From positions 7,559-71,558 of the forward strand of contig CAZHFN010000008.1 of assembly GCA_964531105.1 (NCBI GenBank): a DNA stretch of 64,000 nucleotides. Reading direction: 5' to 3'. Made by a program: the position numbers and the translations under genes. This stretch comes from UBA2256 sp964531105 (GTDB lineage Bacteria > Spirochaetota > Spirochaetia > Treponematales > Rectinemataceae). The notes under the pieces are model-generated. The model saw only the letters and a program-made list of their open reading frames with translations. It searched no databases and was not told the DNA's origin. How positions within the stretch are numbered: the stretch's first letter is position 1; each line of letters opens with the position of its first letter. Below, piece by piece: positions 42,333 through 51,854 of the stretch.

Positions 42333-42838
42333 TCGCTGGGCTTCCTTGTAACCAGAATGGGCTTGAGTTTAGCCAGGAGCATGAATAAGGGCGCTGCTAG
42401 GGCACCGTTGAGAATTGACTCCATCCAGAAACGTATATCGGTGAAGGAATATGGTTCCACTAGATCGGAGCTGAAAATCCCCGCCATGAGAATGCTGGCC
42501 AAGCCTTTGAGTATGGTGCCGGCAAATCCCAGTATTACGGGAATTATAAATCTGTCCATATCGACTACCTTTCTCAGGAACGACACGGCATAGGCCGGGA
42601 TTAGGTAGAGAAAGGCAAAAAAACCCAGGGGCGATGATGAAAGCAGATCACAGGCCAAGCCGCTGAAAAAGGCGACCAGACTGCCTTCTATGCCCTTGTT
42701 GTTATAGGCTATCCAGAGTATGAGGAGAAAGGCAAAATCAGGAATCACGCCCCAGAACAGACCATTTCTTAGCCACGTTGTCTGGATTAAAAGCAGCACC
42801 GAGGCCAGGGCAGTGGAAGACAGTACCGTTCTTGTCAT
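42329..42838 (-). CDS. mreD: Rod shape-determining protein MreD
   Basis: Small integral membrane protein (169 aa, five or six hydrophobic segments) of the elongasome. Family-like elements are PDFALLLILWIAYNNKGIEG-type sequence near residue 34 and DLLSSSPLGFFAFLYL (about 64-79). Sequence is weakly conserved across bacteria, so position between mreC and mrdA, with ATGA overlaps on both sides, is part of the evidence. Confidence 0.9.
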   Translation of the reverse strand: MTRTVLSSTALASVLLLIQTTWLRNGLFWGVIPDFAFLLILWIAYNNKGIEGSLVAFFSGLACDLLSSSPLGFFAFLYLIPAYAVSFLRKVVDMDRFIIPVILGFAGTILKGLASILMAGIFSSDLVEPYSFTDIRFWMESILNGALAAPLFMLLAKLKPILVTRKPSE

Positions 42839-43731
42839 GGGCTGGCTGCCTTCGCAGCATTCTTTTCAGAAAGAAGCTGCGTTTCTGGAACTGTGTTCTG
42901 GATGACGAATAGATATTCCAGCTTGGAAAAATCCAATGCAGGTTCTAATAGGATTATAGATGAACTGCCGTACTTGGGCATCCTCACCTCTTTCACCCTT
43001 CCTATGGCGATATCGGGAGGATAAATGGAATCCAGCCCGCTGCTCACCACCAAGTCGCCCACCTGAACCTCCTGGGCGTTTAGGGTAGAGACATAACTCA
43101 TCACAAGCGGCTCGTCGGGCTGCCCCTGGCCGTTTACCAATCCCTCTGTCCTTGTTCGTGATAATCTGGCGGCCACATAGAGCCTGCCGTCATAGATAGG
43201 CAGCACGACGCTCGAGCCTGGCCTGGCTTCCAGAATCTTGCCTGCCAAGCCTTCCACGCCATTCTGAAAGGCAGCTACCGCCATGTCTTCAGCGACGCCC
43301 GAGCCGCTGCCCTTATCGATAATGTAGGACGAATAGAGGTTGCCGGGGTCTTTGGCTATTATCCTGGCCGCAGCCTTTACCACTGCTACGCTTTCAGCAA
43401 AACCGAGCTGCTCCTTGAGTCTCTGATTCTCGGCCAGGGCATCAACATAGCTGCGTTCCATGTGCTCGAAGCTTTCCAGCTTCGCGGCGAGGGATTCATA
43501 CTCCTCCCGAAGTTGGGCGAGCTCACGGATGGAGAAGACCGTTCGCCGTATAAAGCCCTGAACCCCAAAAAATATTTTCTGTACTCCCCCCCCTACGCCG
43601 GAGATCAAGGTTTCGGGAAGATGTTGTATGGTTTTGGTGGAGATGGACACGAGAATTATGGAAAGAAGCATCAGCAGCAGGGGAATCCACCTGGCAGCTG
43701 AAAAACCCTGTCCCCGCCTTTTCTGAGGCAT
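42835..43731 (-). CDS. mreC: Rod shape-determining protein MreC
   Basis: Periplasmic scaffold of the elongasome (298 aa). One membrane helix (about 13-32), a coiled coil (REEYESLAAKLESFEHME...), then the double beta-barrel with VIAKDPGNLYSSYIIDKGS-type motif (here IIAKDPGNLYSSYIIDKGSG) and GDLVVSSGLDSIYPPDIAIG. It begins 10 nt behind mreB with GAGG upstream and overlaps mreD by 4 nt. Confidence 0.95.
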   Translation of the reverse strand: MPQKRRGQGFSAARWIPLLLMLLSIILVSISTKTIQHLPETLISGVGGGVQKIFFGVQGFIRRTVFSIRELAQLREEYESLAAKLESFEHMERSYVDALAENQRLKEQLGFAESVAVVKAAARIIAKDPGNLYSSYIIDKGSGSGVAEDMAVAAFQNGVEGLAGKILEARPGSSVVLPIYDGRLYVAARLSRTRTEGLVNGQGQPDEPLVMSYVSTLNAQEVQVGDLVVSSGLDSIYPPDIAIGRVKEVRMPKYGSSSIILLEPALDFSKLEYLFVIQNTVPETQLLSEKNAAKAASP

Positions 43732-43741
43732 TGGACCTCAC

Positions 43742-44788
43742 CTACAGGTTGAGGCTTTCATAGACACTGTCCGAGGATTCCCTGCTGTTCATCATCGTTT
43801 CGAAGTAGGTTCCTGCACCAATGGCTACACATTCCAGGGGCTTTTCCGCAAGGATTACCGGGACTCCTGTTTCCTTGGCTATAAGCTTGGGCAAACCCTT
43901 GAGGAGGGCTCCCCCGCCGGACATCACAATGCCTCGTTCCACTATGTCGGCAGCCAGTTCGGGAGGGGTTTCGCTCAGGGTTTTCTTTACCTCATCTACT
44001 ATCTGGGAGATGGAGGGCATGAGGGCCTCACGGATTTCTACCGAATCGACTTCGAATCGACGGGGCAATCCGGTTATAGCATCGTTGCCCTTGATCTCTA
44101 CCTTTTCGATTGTTCTCTCAGGGCTGGCATTGCCTATTTCAATTTTTAGTCGCTCTGCAGTCTGATCGCCTATAATCAGGTTATGGACATTACGGATGTG
44201 CCGCATGATGGCTTCGTCGAATTCATCGCCTCCGACCCTGATGGCTCTGGTGACCACCATGCCCTTGAGAGAGATTACCGATATCTCTGTCGTGCCACCA
44301 CCAATATCGCAGATCATGTGGCCCGCCGGTTCGATTATGGGAATGCCGGCGCCAATGGCCGCGGCCAGGGATTCGGCGATTACCTTGACGGTTCGGGCTC
44401 CTGCTTTATAGGCCGAATCTATCACGGCATTTTCCTCTACCTTAGTGATGCACGAGGGAACGCCAATAACAATCCGAGGCTTGAAAAACCAGTTCTTGGG
44501 AGCAACCTTCTGGATAAAATATTTTATCATTTTCTCCGTGAGGTCAGGATCGGCGATGACTCCGTCCCTCAAGGGGCGCTTGGCTATTATGTCCCTGGGA
44601 GTGCGGGATAGCATACCCTTGGCATCGGTACCCACGGCGACCAGTTTATTCGTGCCTTTTTCAACGGCGACAACGGAAGGCTCGTTAAGGACAATACCCT
44701 TGCCCCGTATGTAAATCAAAGTGTTGCATGTACCCAGGTCGATCCCTATGTCCTGCGAGAATCTGCTGAATAATCCGTTCTTCGCCAT
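43742..44788 (-). CDS. mreB: Rod shape-determining protein MreB
   Basis: Actin-like cytoskeletal ATPase (348 aa) that guides wall synthesis. Phosphate loop IGIDLGTCNTLIY-type (here DIGIDLGTCNTLIY, about 12-25), PLRDGVIADPDLTEKMI, and DIGGGTTEISVISL (phosphate 2) are clear, with VMSGGGALLKGLPKL near the end. Two adjacent ATG codons exist at 44791 and 44788; GGGAGG lies 1 nt before the first and 4 nt before the second, so the second is preferred. Confidence 0.97.
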   Translation of the reverse strand: MAKNGLFSRFSQDIGIDLGTCNTLIYIRGKGIVLNEPSVVAVEKGTNKLVAVGTDAKGMLSRTPRDIIAKRPLRDGVIADPDLTEKMIKYFIQKVAPKNWFFKPRIVIGVPSCITKVEENAVIDSAYKAGARTVKVIAESLAAAIGAGIPIIEPAGHMICDIGGGTTEISVISLKGMVVTRAIRVGGDEFDEAIMRHIRNVHNLIIGDQTAERLKIEIGNASPERTIEKVEIKGNDAITGLPRRFEVDSVEIREALMPSISQIVDEVKKTLSETPPELAADIVERGIVMSGGGALLKGLPKLIAKETGVPVILAEKPLECVAIGAGTYFETMMNSRESSDSVYESLNL

Positions 44789-44797
44789 CATTCCTCC

Positions 44798-45766
44798 CTA
44801 TAGACGTTCGGCCAGTTTTTTACGAGCTTCCACATGGTTGGGGTCTATGCTTGTAGCCTTGCGCCACGAAGCCCTGGCCGCAATAGGATCCATGAGCGCC
44901 TCCGCTACCATGCCCAGTCTGTACCATCCCTCCGCCGAGCCTGGATCGGTATCTACAATGGCCTTGTAGAGCTCCTGGGCTTCCGGCAGGCTCCCTTTAT
45001 CCATGGCCATCTCGCCCAGCATGAACCTCGCCCGCTGTACAAGCAGAGCGTCGGATGCTGAAGCCAGGACAGAAGTAAGCAATTCAGATGCTTTATCATT
45101 ATCCTTCAATTCTTTATAGCTTATTGCCGCTGATAGCTTCAATATATCGCTCTCTTCCTTAGCGAGCGCTGTCTCGAAATGACGCAGAGCCGCTGCGTGA
45201 TCTCCTGTGCCCGCATAGCTGAGGGCGAGATATTGTTCTGAATCCTTGGACTCGTAACCATCCTCGATGGAAAGCTCCAGGTAGCGAATCGCCAGATCCA
45301 GCCAAGGAGATCCCTTCTGAAAATAGGTTTTCCCCAGCACGTATTCCACTTGAGCTTTGACGGGCAAATTATTTCTGGATGCCAGGGCTTTTCTGAGGCT
45401 GAAGAGGGCTTCCTCAATCATGGACTGCCTTTCATCGCCCTCGGGACTGTCGGCGGCCACATAATAGGCTGCTATCCCGTTCATGCTGAGATAAAAGGGA
45501 TCGAAGGGTTCCTGTTCCAGTGCGGCTCGGCTCAGTTCAAGGCTTACACTCCTCTCCCCGGCACTCCATGCTTCCATTATTTTCTGCTTGGACATTTTAG
45601 GGTTCGACCCGTCGTTCTCGGCTTGGTTGGGGACAAAAACGAGAAAATAAAGAGCTAGCGACAGAGCGGCGACCAGACCGGCCGCAAGGGCGAACAGGCC
45701 TATTCTCCAAACTCCGGAACGCCTCATGGAAAGGCCCTTAGCACGAGCCCTAGCCCCGCTTTTCAT
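44798..45766 (-). CDS. TPR membrane protein upstream of mreB
   Basis: 322-aa protein with a basic cytoplasmic N-terminus, one membrane helix (about 22-46) and an exported region of five or six TPR-like repeats (e.g. DSEQYLALSYAGTGDHAAAL, SLPEAQELYKAIVDTDPGSA, AEGWYRLGMVAEALMDPIAA). No catalytic domain is visible; TPR proteins usually scaffold complexes. It lies 9 nt ahead of the mreB start, so a role in the elongasome is a fair inference. ATG 45766 has GGGGA upstream; a GTG two codons earlier is possible. Confidence 0.82.
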   Translation of the reverse strand: MKSGARARAKGLSMRRSGVWRIGLFALAAGLVAALSLALYFLVFVPNQAENDGSNPKMSKQKIMEAWSAGERSVSLELSRAALEQEPFDPFYLSMNGIAAYYVAADSPEGDERQSMIEEALFSLRKALASRNNLPVKAQVEYVLGKTYFQKGSPWLDLAIRYLELSIEDGYESKDSEQYLALSYAGTGDHAAALRHFETALAKEESDILKLSAAISYKELKDNDKASELLTSVLASASDALLVQRARFMLGEMAMDKGSLPEAQELYKAIVDTDPGSAEGWYRLGMVAEALMDPIAARASWRKATSIDPNHVEARKKLAERL

Positions 45767-45874
45767 ACACACGCTTCCCCGCTTGAGCTTTGATATGCCT
45801 GAACACGCAACAGGTCGATCACAAGTATACGGCCAAGACTCTTCCCATGGTAGAGCATTGGTCGCAGGATATCG

Positions 45875-45883
45875 AAAAAAAAA
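45875..45883 (-). terminator. T-run ending RNase P RNA
   Basis: Nine consecutive T on the minus strand directly follow the 3' half of helix P1, so the P1 strand itself may complete terminator function. Confidence 0.6.
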
Positions 45884-46309
45884 GGAGCGGACCTATAAGC
45901 CGGGTTCTGTACGCGGGATTACCCCGCGCCGCTGCCATCCCTCTGCGTCCGCCGTTGCCGTCGGACGTCAAGCGGCCTACCCGCGGATTTTCGCCACTTC
46001 AGTGGCTCTGGACGGGCCGTCCACCGCTGTTCGACCTTGCTCACGATGAGGTTTGCCGTGCCGCATCCGTTGCCGAATGCGCGGTGGGCTCTTACCCCGC
46101 CTTTTCACCCTTACTGCTCCTATCCCTTGCGGGAATTGGAACAGCGGTCTGTTTTCTGTGGCACTGTCTGTCCGACCATGGCCTTGGGTGCTAGCCCCGG
46201 TCCCTGGCCGTCCCGGACGTTATCCGGCATCGCGCCCTATTGAGCCCGGACTTTCCTCGGCGAAAACGTCCCATTAGAGACGCTGCGCCGCGGCAGCGCG
46301 GACCACTCC
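45884..46309 (-). ncRNA. rnpB: RNase P RNA, bacterial type A
   Basis: Catalytic RNA that trims tRNA 5' ends. Read on the minus strand it carries the diagnostic GAGGAAAGTCCGGGCTC (46242-46258) near the 5' end, GGGGTAAGAGCCCACCG in the middle, and ACAGAACCCGGCTTATAG near the 3' end. Helix P1 forms between GGAGTGGTCC at 46300-46309 and GGTCCGCTCC at 45884-45893, which sets the approximate ends (about 426 nt). It lies between the zinc-ribbon gene and the TPR/mre operon, same strand. Confidence 0.95.
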
Positions 46310-46348
46310 TAAACTTTACAACAAATACGCAGCCTGAAAAATACGGGA

Positions 46349-47281
46349 TCAGTCCTCGGAATCCTCGGAGAACTCCACTCTCGGGGCTGCAGCCTTTCTG
46401 GAGCTTGTCTTTCTGGGCGGGGGAAACTCCTTTTCCTGCTCGTCCCTATCCTGCTGATCCTCATCATCATCCGTGTCCTGATCGTCCTCGCCTTCTTCAG
46501 CGTAGTCGGCCAGGTCCGCAAGAGAACCGGACTCAATATCGCCGATAAACTCCGGCGCTTCCTCCGTTTCCTCGAAGAAAAGAATGCGGGAGCAATAGGG
46601 GCAGAAATGCACCTTTGTGGCTTCCTCATCTCTAACCTCATTGACGAAGTTGGCAGGCAGGATCATATGGCAGCCCGTGCATACCACCCCGTGGATGGGT
46701 ACAACGCCGACGCCTTTCTTGTTCCTGATTATACGTTCAAGCTTGAAAAGGATATCGCTTCCAATACCCTCGGATATTCCATTCTCCTGGCTCCTCAGTT
46801 CGTCCACCTTGGCTACCTTGCTTTCCTTCTGGTTTTCGATAGCAAGGCTTTTTTCGGAAATCTCCTGTTCAAGCATGGAGATGCCGCCCTCGGTTTTCTG
46901 GAGCTCCTCTTCTAATTCGGCAAAGGCTCGCTCTTCCTGCTGAATCTCCTTGCGGAAGTTCTGCTCTTTCTCGGTGGCATCACGGATTTCCTTGTTTATT
47001 GCCTCGTATTCCCTTTGGGTAGTGATGCCGTCCATCTGCTGCTCGGCCTTTTCCCTGGAGAGCTCAGCATCCTGCAGTCCCTGGCGCAGTTCCCGAATTT
47101 TCGCCTCGGAAATCCCGAAGGATTCTTCCTTCTCGGAAAAATTCTTCTTCAGCCTAGAGAGCATTTCGTTCTGGGCTTCGATTGTCTTGGGCAGAAGGGC
47201 AATCTCCTCTTCAAGAGCAACGCGGGCGCCCAGTATTTCCTGATATGACTTCAGTTTTTCAAGCATTTCCATCGTAGTCAT
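46349..47281 (-). CDS. Coiled-coil protein with C4 zinc ribbon
   Basis: 310-aa protein of the DUF164/zf-RING_7 family. A long coiled coil (about 5-175, rich in Glu and Lys) is followed by a zinc ribbon with CTGCHMILP and FCPYCSRIL (about 199-230), giving CxxC...CxxC. The C-terminal 70 residues are very acidic then basic (DDQDTDDDEDQQDRDEQEKE), a low-complexity tail not usual for the family. Function is not established; family members are suspected to bind nucleic acid. It starts 13 nt behind rpoD and precedes rnpB. Confidence 0.88.
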   Translation of the reverse strand: MTTMEMLEKLKSYQEILGARVALEEEIALLPKTIEAQNEMLSRLKKNFSEKEESFGISEAKIRELRQGLQDAELSREKAEQQMDGITTQREYEAINKEIRDATEKEQNFRKEIQQEERAFAELEEELQKTEGGISMLEQEISEKSLAIENQKESKVAKVDELRSQENGISEGIGSDILFKLERIIRNKKGVGVVPIHGVVCTGCHMILPANFVNEVRDEEATKVHFCPYCSRILFFEETEEAPEFIGDIESGSLADLADYAEEGEDDQDTDDDEDQQDRDEQEKEFPPPRKTSSRKAAAPRVEFSEDSED

Positions 47282-47294
47282 TCACATACCCCTG

Positions 47295-49019
47295 TCAGTG
47301 GTCCATATAATCGCGCAGTTTCTGACTGCGCTTGAAATGTCTAAGTTTCTTGAGTGCCTTGGCCTCTATCTGCCGTATGCGTTCCCTAGTGACGTTGAAG
47401 TAAAGCCCCACTTCTTCCAGGGTAAGCGAATAGCCGTCATCCAGGCCAAAGCGCATTCGCAATACTTCCTGCTCTCTGGGAGGCAGGGTGGAAAGCACCA
47501 TCTTGATCTGCTCCTGGAGGAGCTTATAGTCGGTCTGAATGGAGGGATTCTCTATTTCCTTGTCCTCGATGAAGTCGCCAAGGAGGGAATCCTCATCCTC
47601 TCCAATGGGCGTCTCAAGGGAAATAGGTTCCCTGGCTACGTTCTTAACGCTCTTAACCCTGGATACAGGCCATCCCAGCTGCTGGGCGATTTCGTCATCG
47701 CTAGGCTCCCTGCCCAGTTTCTGCATGAGCTGGCGGGATTCCCTCACTACCTTATTGATCTGCTCGATCATGTGGACGGGAACCCGGATTGTCCTGGCTT
47801 GATCCGAAATGGAGCGGGTAATAGCCTGGCGAATCCACCAGGTGGCGTAGGTGGAGAATTTATAGCCCTTGCGGTACTCGAACTTTTCCACAGCCTTGAT
47901 AAGGCCGATATTGCCTTCCTGCACAAGGTCGAAAAAGTGAAGGCCGCGGTTCGTATACTTTTTGGCTATTGATACAACCAGCCTTAGATTGGCCTTTATG
48001 AGCCTGTCTTTGGCGCTTTTCATCATCTTGCGGCCCCGGTTTATATCCCTGGCCATTACGATGATCTGATCGCACTCCGACTCGAAGGCGGCTTCCAGTT
48101 CCTTCAGTTTTTTGTCTGTGACCTGGAGCTGGCGGATCTTCTCCTTAATTTCCTCGGAGGGGAGCCCTAACTGGGATTCTATGGCTTCCCGCTTTTCCTT
48201 TATGGTGAGATTCCGGCCGAGTATGCGGATATCCCTCATGGAGTTGATCTGGAGAATGCGTTGTATCTTGTCCTGTTCGCGCCTGTACTTATTTATCTTT
48301 CTGGCAGCGGTGATGAACTTCTCCGAGAAACTGCTTATTTCCTCGGGGTGTATTTCCACCACGCTGATCTGTTCCAGGAGCACGCCTCGCCTGTCCACGA
48401 GATCGGCGTCCGTAAAAATATCTCCACCCTTGGCCAAAATCCGCTTTTTCAGCTCTACATATTCCTTGAGGCTGACCAAGTTGTCTCTGATGACATCCCT
48501 GTAGAACTGGTTAAGGCGTCGGCGCTCGGCTATCTTTTCGGTATTTTCCTTGCGTTGACCGCTGGAATCCTTGGCTTCCTTGCGCAAAGCCTTGGCTGTG
48601 AGCTGGTAGAACTCAGGGATGAGCATTCCGGAGGTGCGCAAGATCGCCTTGATGATCTCCTCGCCCTCCTCCATCATCTTGGAGAGTTCAACTTCCTGTT
48701 CGGCGGTCAGCAGATGTTCCTTGCCTATCTCATAGAGGTAGAGGCGTATGGGATCATCGCTTCCGGATTCCTTGGAATTATTTACCAGCTTCTTGTTTTC
48801 CAGTTCTTTTTTGAGGGTCTGCTCATCCTCAATCTGGATATCCTCTTCCTCGAGCTGGATGTTGTTGTTTTCCAGGAGGGCAAGAATGGAATCGATCTTT
48901 TCCGAGTTGAGCACCGACTCAGGCAGGAAATCAGATAGCTCGTCGAAGCTTATGGATTTCTTGGCCTTGCCGTATTCGAGAAGCTTGGCTATGGCGGGGT
49001 CGAGTTCAGCATCATTCAT
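47295..49019 (-). CDS. rpoD: RNA polymerase primary sigma factor (sigma-70)
   Basis: Housekeeping sigma factor (574 aa). Region 1.1-like N-terminus, region 1.2 with DPIRLYLYEIGKEHLLTAEQ, region 2 with GLIKAVEKFEYRKGYKFSTY and ATWWIRQAITRSI (-10 recognition), region 3, and region 4 with TLEEVGLYFNVTRERIRQIE (-35 recognition) are all intact. This agrees with the TTGACA/TATAAT-like promoters found throughout the window. ATG 49019 overlaps the dnaG stop by 8 nt; a GTG three codons upstream is also in frame but less well placed to AAAGGG. Confidence 0.97.
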   Translation of the reverse strand: MNDAELDPAIAKLLEYGKAKKSISFDELSDFLPESVLNSEKIDSILALLENNNIQLEEEDIQIEDEQTLKKELENKKLVNNSKESGSDDPIRLYLYEIGKEHLLTAEQEVELSKMMEEGEEIIKAILRTSGMLIPEFYQLTAKALRKEAKDSSGQRKENTEKIAERRRLNQFYRDVIRDNLVSLKEYVELKKRILAKGGDIFTDADLVDRRGVLLEQISVVEIHPEEISSFSEKFITAARKINKYRREQDKIQRILQINSMRDIRILGRNLTIKEKREAIESQLGLPSEEIKEKIRQLQVTDKKLKELEAAFESECDQIIVMARDINRGRKMMKSAKDRLIKANLRLVVSIAKKYTNRGLHFFDLVQEGNIGLIKAVEKFEYRKGYKFSTYATWWIRQAITRSISDQARTIRVPVHMIEQINKVVRESRQLMQKLGREPSDDEIAQQLGWPVSRVKSVKNVAREPISLETPIGEDEDSLLGDFIEDKEIENPSIQTDYKLLQEQIKMVLSTLPPREQEVLRMRFGLDDGYSLTLEEVGLYFNVTRERIRQIEAKALKKLRHFKRSQKLRDYMDH

Positions 49020-50835
49020 CGACTTCACCCTTTAGTTGTGCGATTTCTTCATCTATTTTCATCTTCTTTTGCAAGAGCGAATGTATGGCTTCTTGCCGTT
49101 CCTTTTTGCCGTTCTGATCGTCAGCTCCTCCGCCGGATGACAGGCGTCCGATTTCAGCGACAACCCTCATGGTGTCCCTTTCACAAATCCTTATCCGGAC
49201 AGAACGTATGCCGTCGTCTACAATGCGTTCGGGTTCATTGTCCAACTCGCCTGAAGCGGCCACTGCCAGCACGAAACGTTTTGCTGCATCATCGTTTATT
49301 AAAGCAAGAATGGAACCTGTCTCCTTTGTGTCATGGGCGGATGCTTCCTCCAGAGCCTGGTAGATGTCCCTGGCCCTAGGATCTTCCAAATCCTCAAGCC
49401 TCACCTGAGGCTTGACCCGGGAAAAGGTTTCAGGATTCAGAATAACAGCGGACATAAAAAAAAGATCCGCCGTTCTCGTTCCAAGACCCTGCCGTATCGG
49501 CCCTCCATGAGAAGTCCGATCTCCCGGCCCTTCATATGAACGAGCCTGCAGGCGCGCCGCCCTGCGGTAGTCCGCCAGAAGGCCTTGGGGGCTAATTCCC
49601 ATACGGCGAGCTACATCATCCAGGAATGCAGCCCTTTTAACATCCGAATCGAGAGCATCCAGATAGGGATAGAAAAACTGGGAAGCCTTGGATTTTCCAT
49701 CCACGGTGGCCAGGTTAAATAAGCGCTCGACGCGACGAATCAAAAAATCCCCGCTATTTATACTGTATTGCAAGAGTTTTTTCAATGCTTCGGGTCCATA
49801 ATTCTCCAGAATTTCAGAAGCGTCTTTTCCTTCTGTCATAGGGAGAACGCGAGTCTCCAGCCCCGCCGAAACCGCTATGGAACAGGCTCTTTCGGCAGCC
49901 TTCTGCCCTGCTTCATCCGAATCGAAGCACAAAATCAGGGAAGAGGCTCTCCTGTGAAGGACCTGTGCCTGCTTGGAAGTGAAAGCCGTGCCCAAGGGCG
50001 CGACTGCATAGCCGATTCCCGCGGCATGAAATGAAAGGGCGTCCATGTACCCCTCGCAGACGAGGGCGCAATCCGACTCCTTCATGGCAGGTAGTGCTTT
50101 ATCCAGGGCGAAGAGGTTTTCCTGTTTGTGGAAAATAGGAGTGTCGGGGCTGTTGATGTATTTAGGCCCATCGCCTGCGAGAAGCCTGCCACCAAAGGCG
50201 ATGACCCTGCCCCGTTGATCGGCGATAGGAAAGATGATTCTATCGGCAAAGAGAGGGAATTCAGGATTTCGGGATGAGAAAAGCCCCGTGCGGGCCAGAA
50301 ATTCTGGAGAAAAACCCTTGTTCCTTAAAAACTGGAAAAGCCAAGCCCTGTCGGAGGGAGCATAGCCAAGCCGGAAGCTTTCGATGAGGGTATCCGAGAT
50401 AGCCCTCTTGGCCAGGATTACCCTGGCATGGGCTGCTGATTCGTGGGAACGCAGAAGCCAGTGAAAGGCGTTGGCCAGCTTTTCGTAAAGAGAATAAAGC
50501 TGAAGCCTTTCGTCCTCTGTCTCATCGCTCCGGTATTCCTGTTTAGGGATGCATACATGGGCTTTTTCTGCCAGTTCTTCAACTGCTTCCACAAAATTGA
50601 GCTTATCGGTCTCCATGAGAAAATCGATGAGCGAACCGCCTTTCTGGCAGCCGAAGCAATAGAAGAGTCCCCTTTCCGCATCCACTGAGAAGGAGGGCGT
50701 CTTTTCGGCGTGGAAGGGACACAAGCCCCACCATTTGCCTCCCTTTTTGATAAGACGGATTTTTTCCTGATAGACGGCGATATAGTTAGTCTTGTCCAGG
50801 ACATCCTGGATTACGGTTTCGGGAATTCTTGCCAT
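49012..50835 (-). CDS. dnaG: DNA primase
   Basis: Synthesises RNA primers for replication (607 aa). Zinc finger CPFHAEKTPSFSVD...YCFGCQKGG (about 40-65), RNA polymerase core with FGGRLLAGDGPKYINS (about 218-233), Toprim metal motifs VCEGYMDAL and DSDEAGQ, and a C-terminal helicase-binding region. The start at 50835 lacks an obvious Shine-Dalgarno and lies 8 nt after mltG. The dnaG-rpoD pair is the core of the classical macromolecular synthesis operon. Its helicase partner DnaB is encoded at the right end of the window. Confidence 0.97.
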   Translation of the reverse strand: MARIPETVIQDVLDKTNYIAVYQEKIRLIKKGGKWWGLCPFHAEKTPSFSVDAERGLFYCFGCQKGGSLIDFLMETDKLNFVEAVEELAEKAHVCIPKQEYRSDETEDERLQLYSLYEKLANAFHWLLRSHESAAHARVILAKRAISDTLIESFRLGYAPSDRAWLFQFLRNKGFSPEFLARTGLFSSRNPEFPLFADRIIFPIADQRGRVIAFGGRLLAGDGPKYINSPDTPIFHKQENLFALDKALPAMKESDCALVCEGYMDALSFHAAGIGYAVAPLGTAFTSKQAQVLHRRASSLILCFDSDEAGQKAAERACSIAVSAGLETRVLPMTEGKDASEILENYGPEALKKLLQYSINSGDFLIRRVERLFNLATVDGKSKASQFFYPYLDALDSDVKRAAFLDDVARRMGISPQGLLADYRRAARLQARSYEGPGDRTSHGGPIRQGLGTRTADLFFMSAVILNPETFSRVKPQVRLEDLEDPRARDIYQALEEASAHDTKETGSILALINDDAAKRFVLAVAASGELDNEPERIVDDGIRSVRIRICERDTMRVVAEIGRLSSGGGADDQNGKKERQEAIHSLLQKKMKIDEEIAQLKGEVDE

Positions 50836-50843
50836 CGCGCTGT

Positions 50844-51854
50844 CTATAATCCTTTTACGGGAATGCTTTCTCCCGCATGTTCTTCAAAACTTCTGGAAAA
50901 TCGGTGAGTACCTTTTTCGGCATCCTCAACCCTGAAGTAAAGATACTCACTTTCCGGGGTATCGAGTACAGCCCTAAGAGCCTCTTGGCCGGGATTGGCG
51001 ATAGGACCCGGGGGCAATCCCCGATGGAGATAGGTGTTGTAAAGATCCGGAATTTTTAAATCACTATAATAGACTACCTGGGGATGTTCCTTGCCCTGTT
51101 TTTCGGTGATGACGTAGACTACCGTAGCACAGGATTGAAGGGGCATGCCGATTCGAAGCCGATTATTGAACACCGAGGCAATGAGTCCCGCCTCGCTGGG
51201 TACCCGGTATTCCCGCTCAACAATAGAGGCCAGGATTACTTGCCGCAAAAGCTCCTCCACCTTGACATCCTCTCGCCCGCCCAGTTCCCGATATTTTTGG
51301 AAAAATCTTTCCACCATTTTCCCGGCCACCATGGAGGCAGGGCTATCCTCGGGGAAAAGGTAGGTGTCAGGGAAAAGAAAGCCTTCCAGTCCACCGACGG
51401 GCACTCCGAGGCTGGATGCGAAACCGGCATCGGCTGAGACTTTCATAAAATCGGTAGCGGTGCATACTCCGGCTTTCTCAAGTATTTCCGCAATGATTCT
51501 CGTGGTAGAACCCTCAGGAATTGTCGCTCGTACCTGGGCTACCTTGCCCTCGATAAGCATGTTTACCACTTCCGACATGGAGCTTCCGGTATAAATCCTG
51601 TAGGTCCCTGCTTTCAGTTCGTCCTCAGCTCCTTTGAGACGCAGATACATAAGGAAGAGCCTCCTGTTCCGCAAGAGACCTTCTTCTAAAAGCGTTGTAG
51701 CCACCCAGGAGGCCGAGGCTCCCTGGTGAATTTTTATCCGTACTTCTTTTTGAGCTTCCCCGCTGGATTCAGGGCTGCAGGAAAGGGCCAAGGCAAGGAC
51801 AGCGATGGATAGAAGGAGGAGAATGAAGGAAAGCTTTATTTTCACGATGGGCAT
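50844..51854 (-). CDS. mltG: Endolytic murein transglycosylase MltG
   Basis: Cleaves nascent glycan strands in the wall (336 aa, YceG-like). The catalytic Glu sits in SIVEREYRVPSEAGLIASVFNNRL (about 214-237), followed by GMPLQSC, and NTYLHRGLPPGPIANPGQEAL. The N-terminal hydrophobic run ends LALALSCSPE, a lipobox-like sequence with Cys at about 26, so it may be a lipoprotein rather than a membrane-spanning protein as in E. coli. It overlaps the upstream Cys-cluster gene by 13 nt. Confidence 0.92.
   Translation of the reverse strand: MPIVKIKLSFILLLLSIAVLALALSCSPESSGEAQKEVRIKIHQGASASWVATTLLEEGLLRNRRLFLMYLRLKGAEDELKAGTYRIYTGSSMSEVVNMLIEGKVAQVRATIPEGSTTRIIAEILEKAGVCTATDFMKVSADAGFASSLGVPVGGLEGFLFPDTYLFPEDSPASMVAGKMVERFFQKYRELGGREDVKVEELLRQVILASIVEREYRVPSEAGLIASVFNNRLRIGMPLQSCATVVYVITEKQGKEHPQVVYYSDLKIPDLYNTYLHRGLPPGPIANPGQEALRAVLDTPESEYLYFRVEDAEKGTHRFSRSFEEHAGESIPVKGL

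Noticed and set aside
45726..46548. Several overlapping plus-strand frames of 70-135 codons
   Set aside because: They are opposite RNase P RNA and its flanking genes; Pro/Arg-rich translations reflect GC-rich structured RNA.
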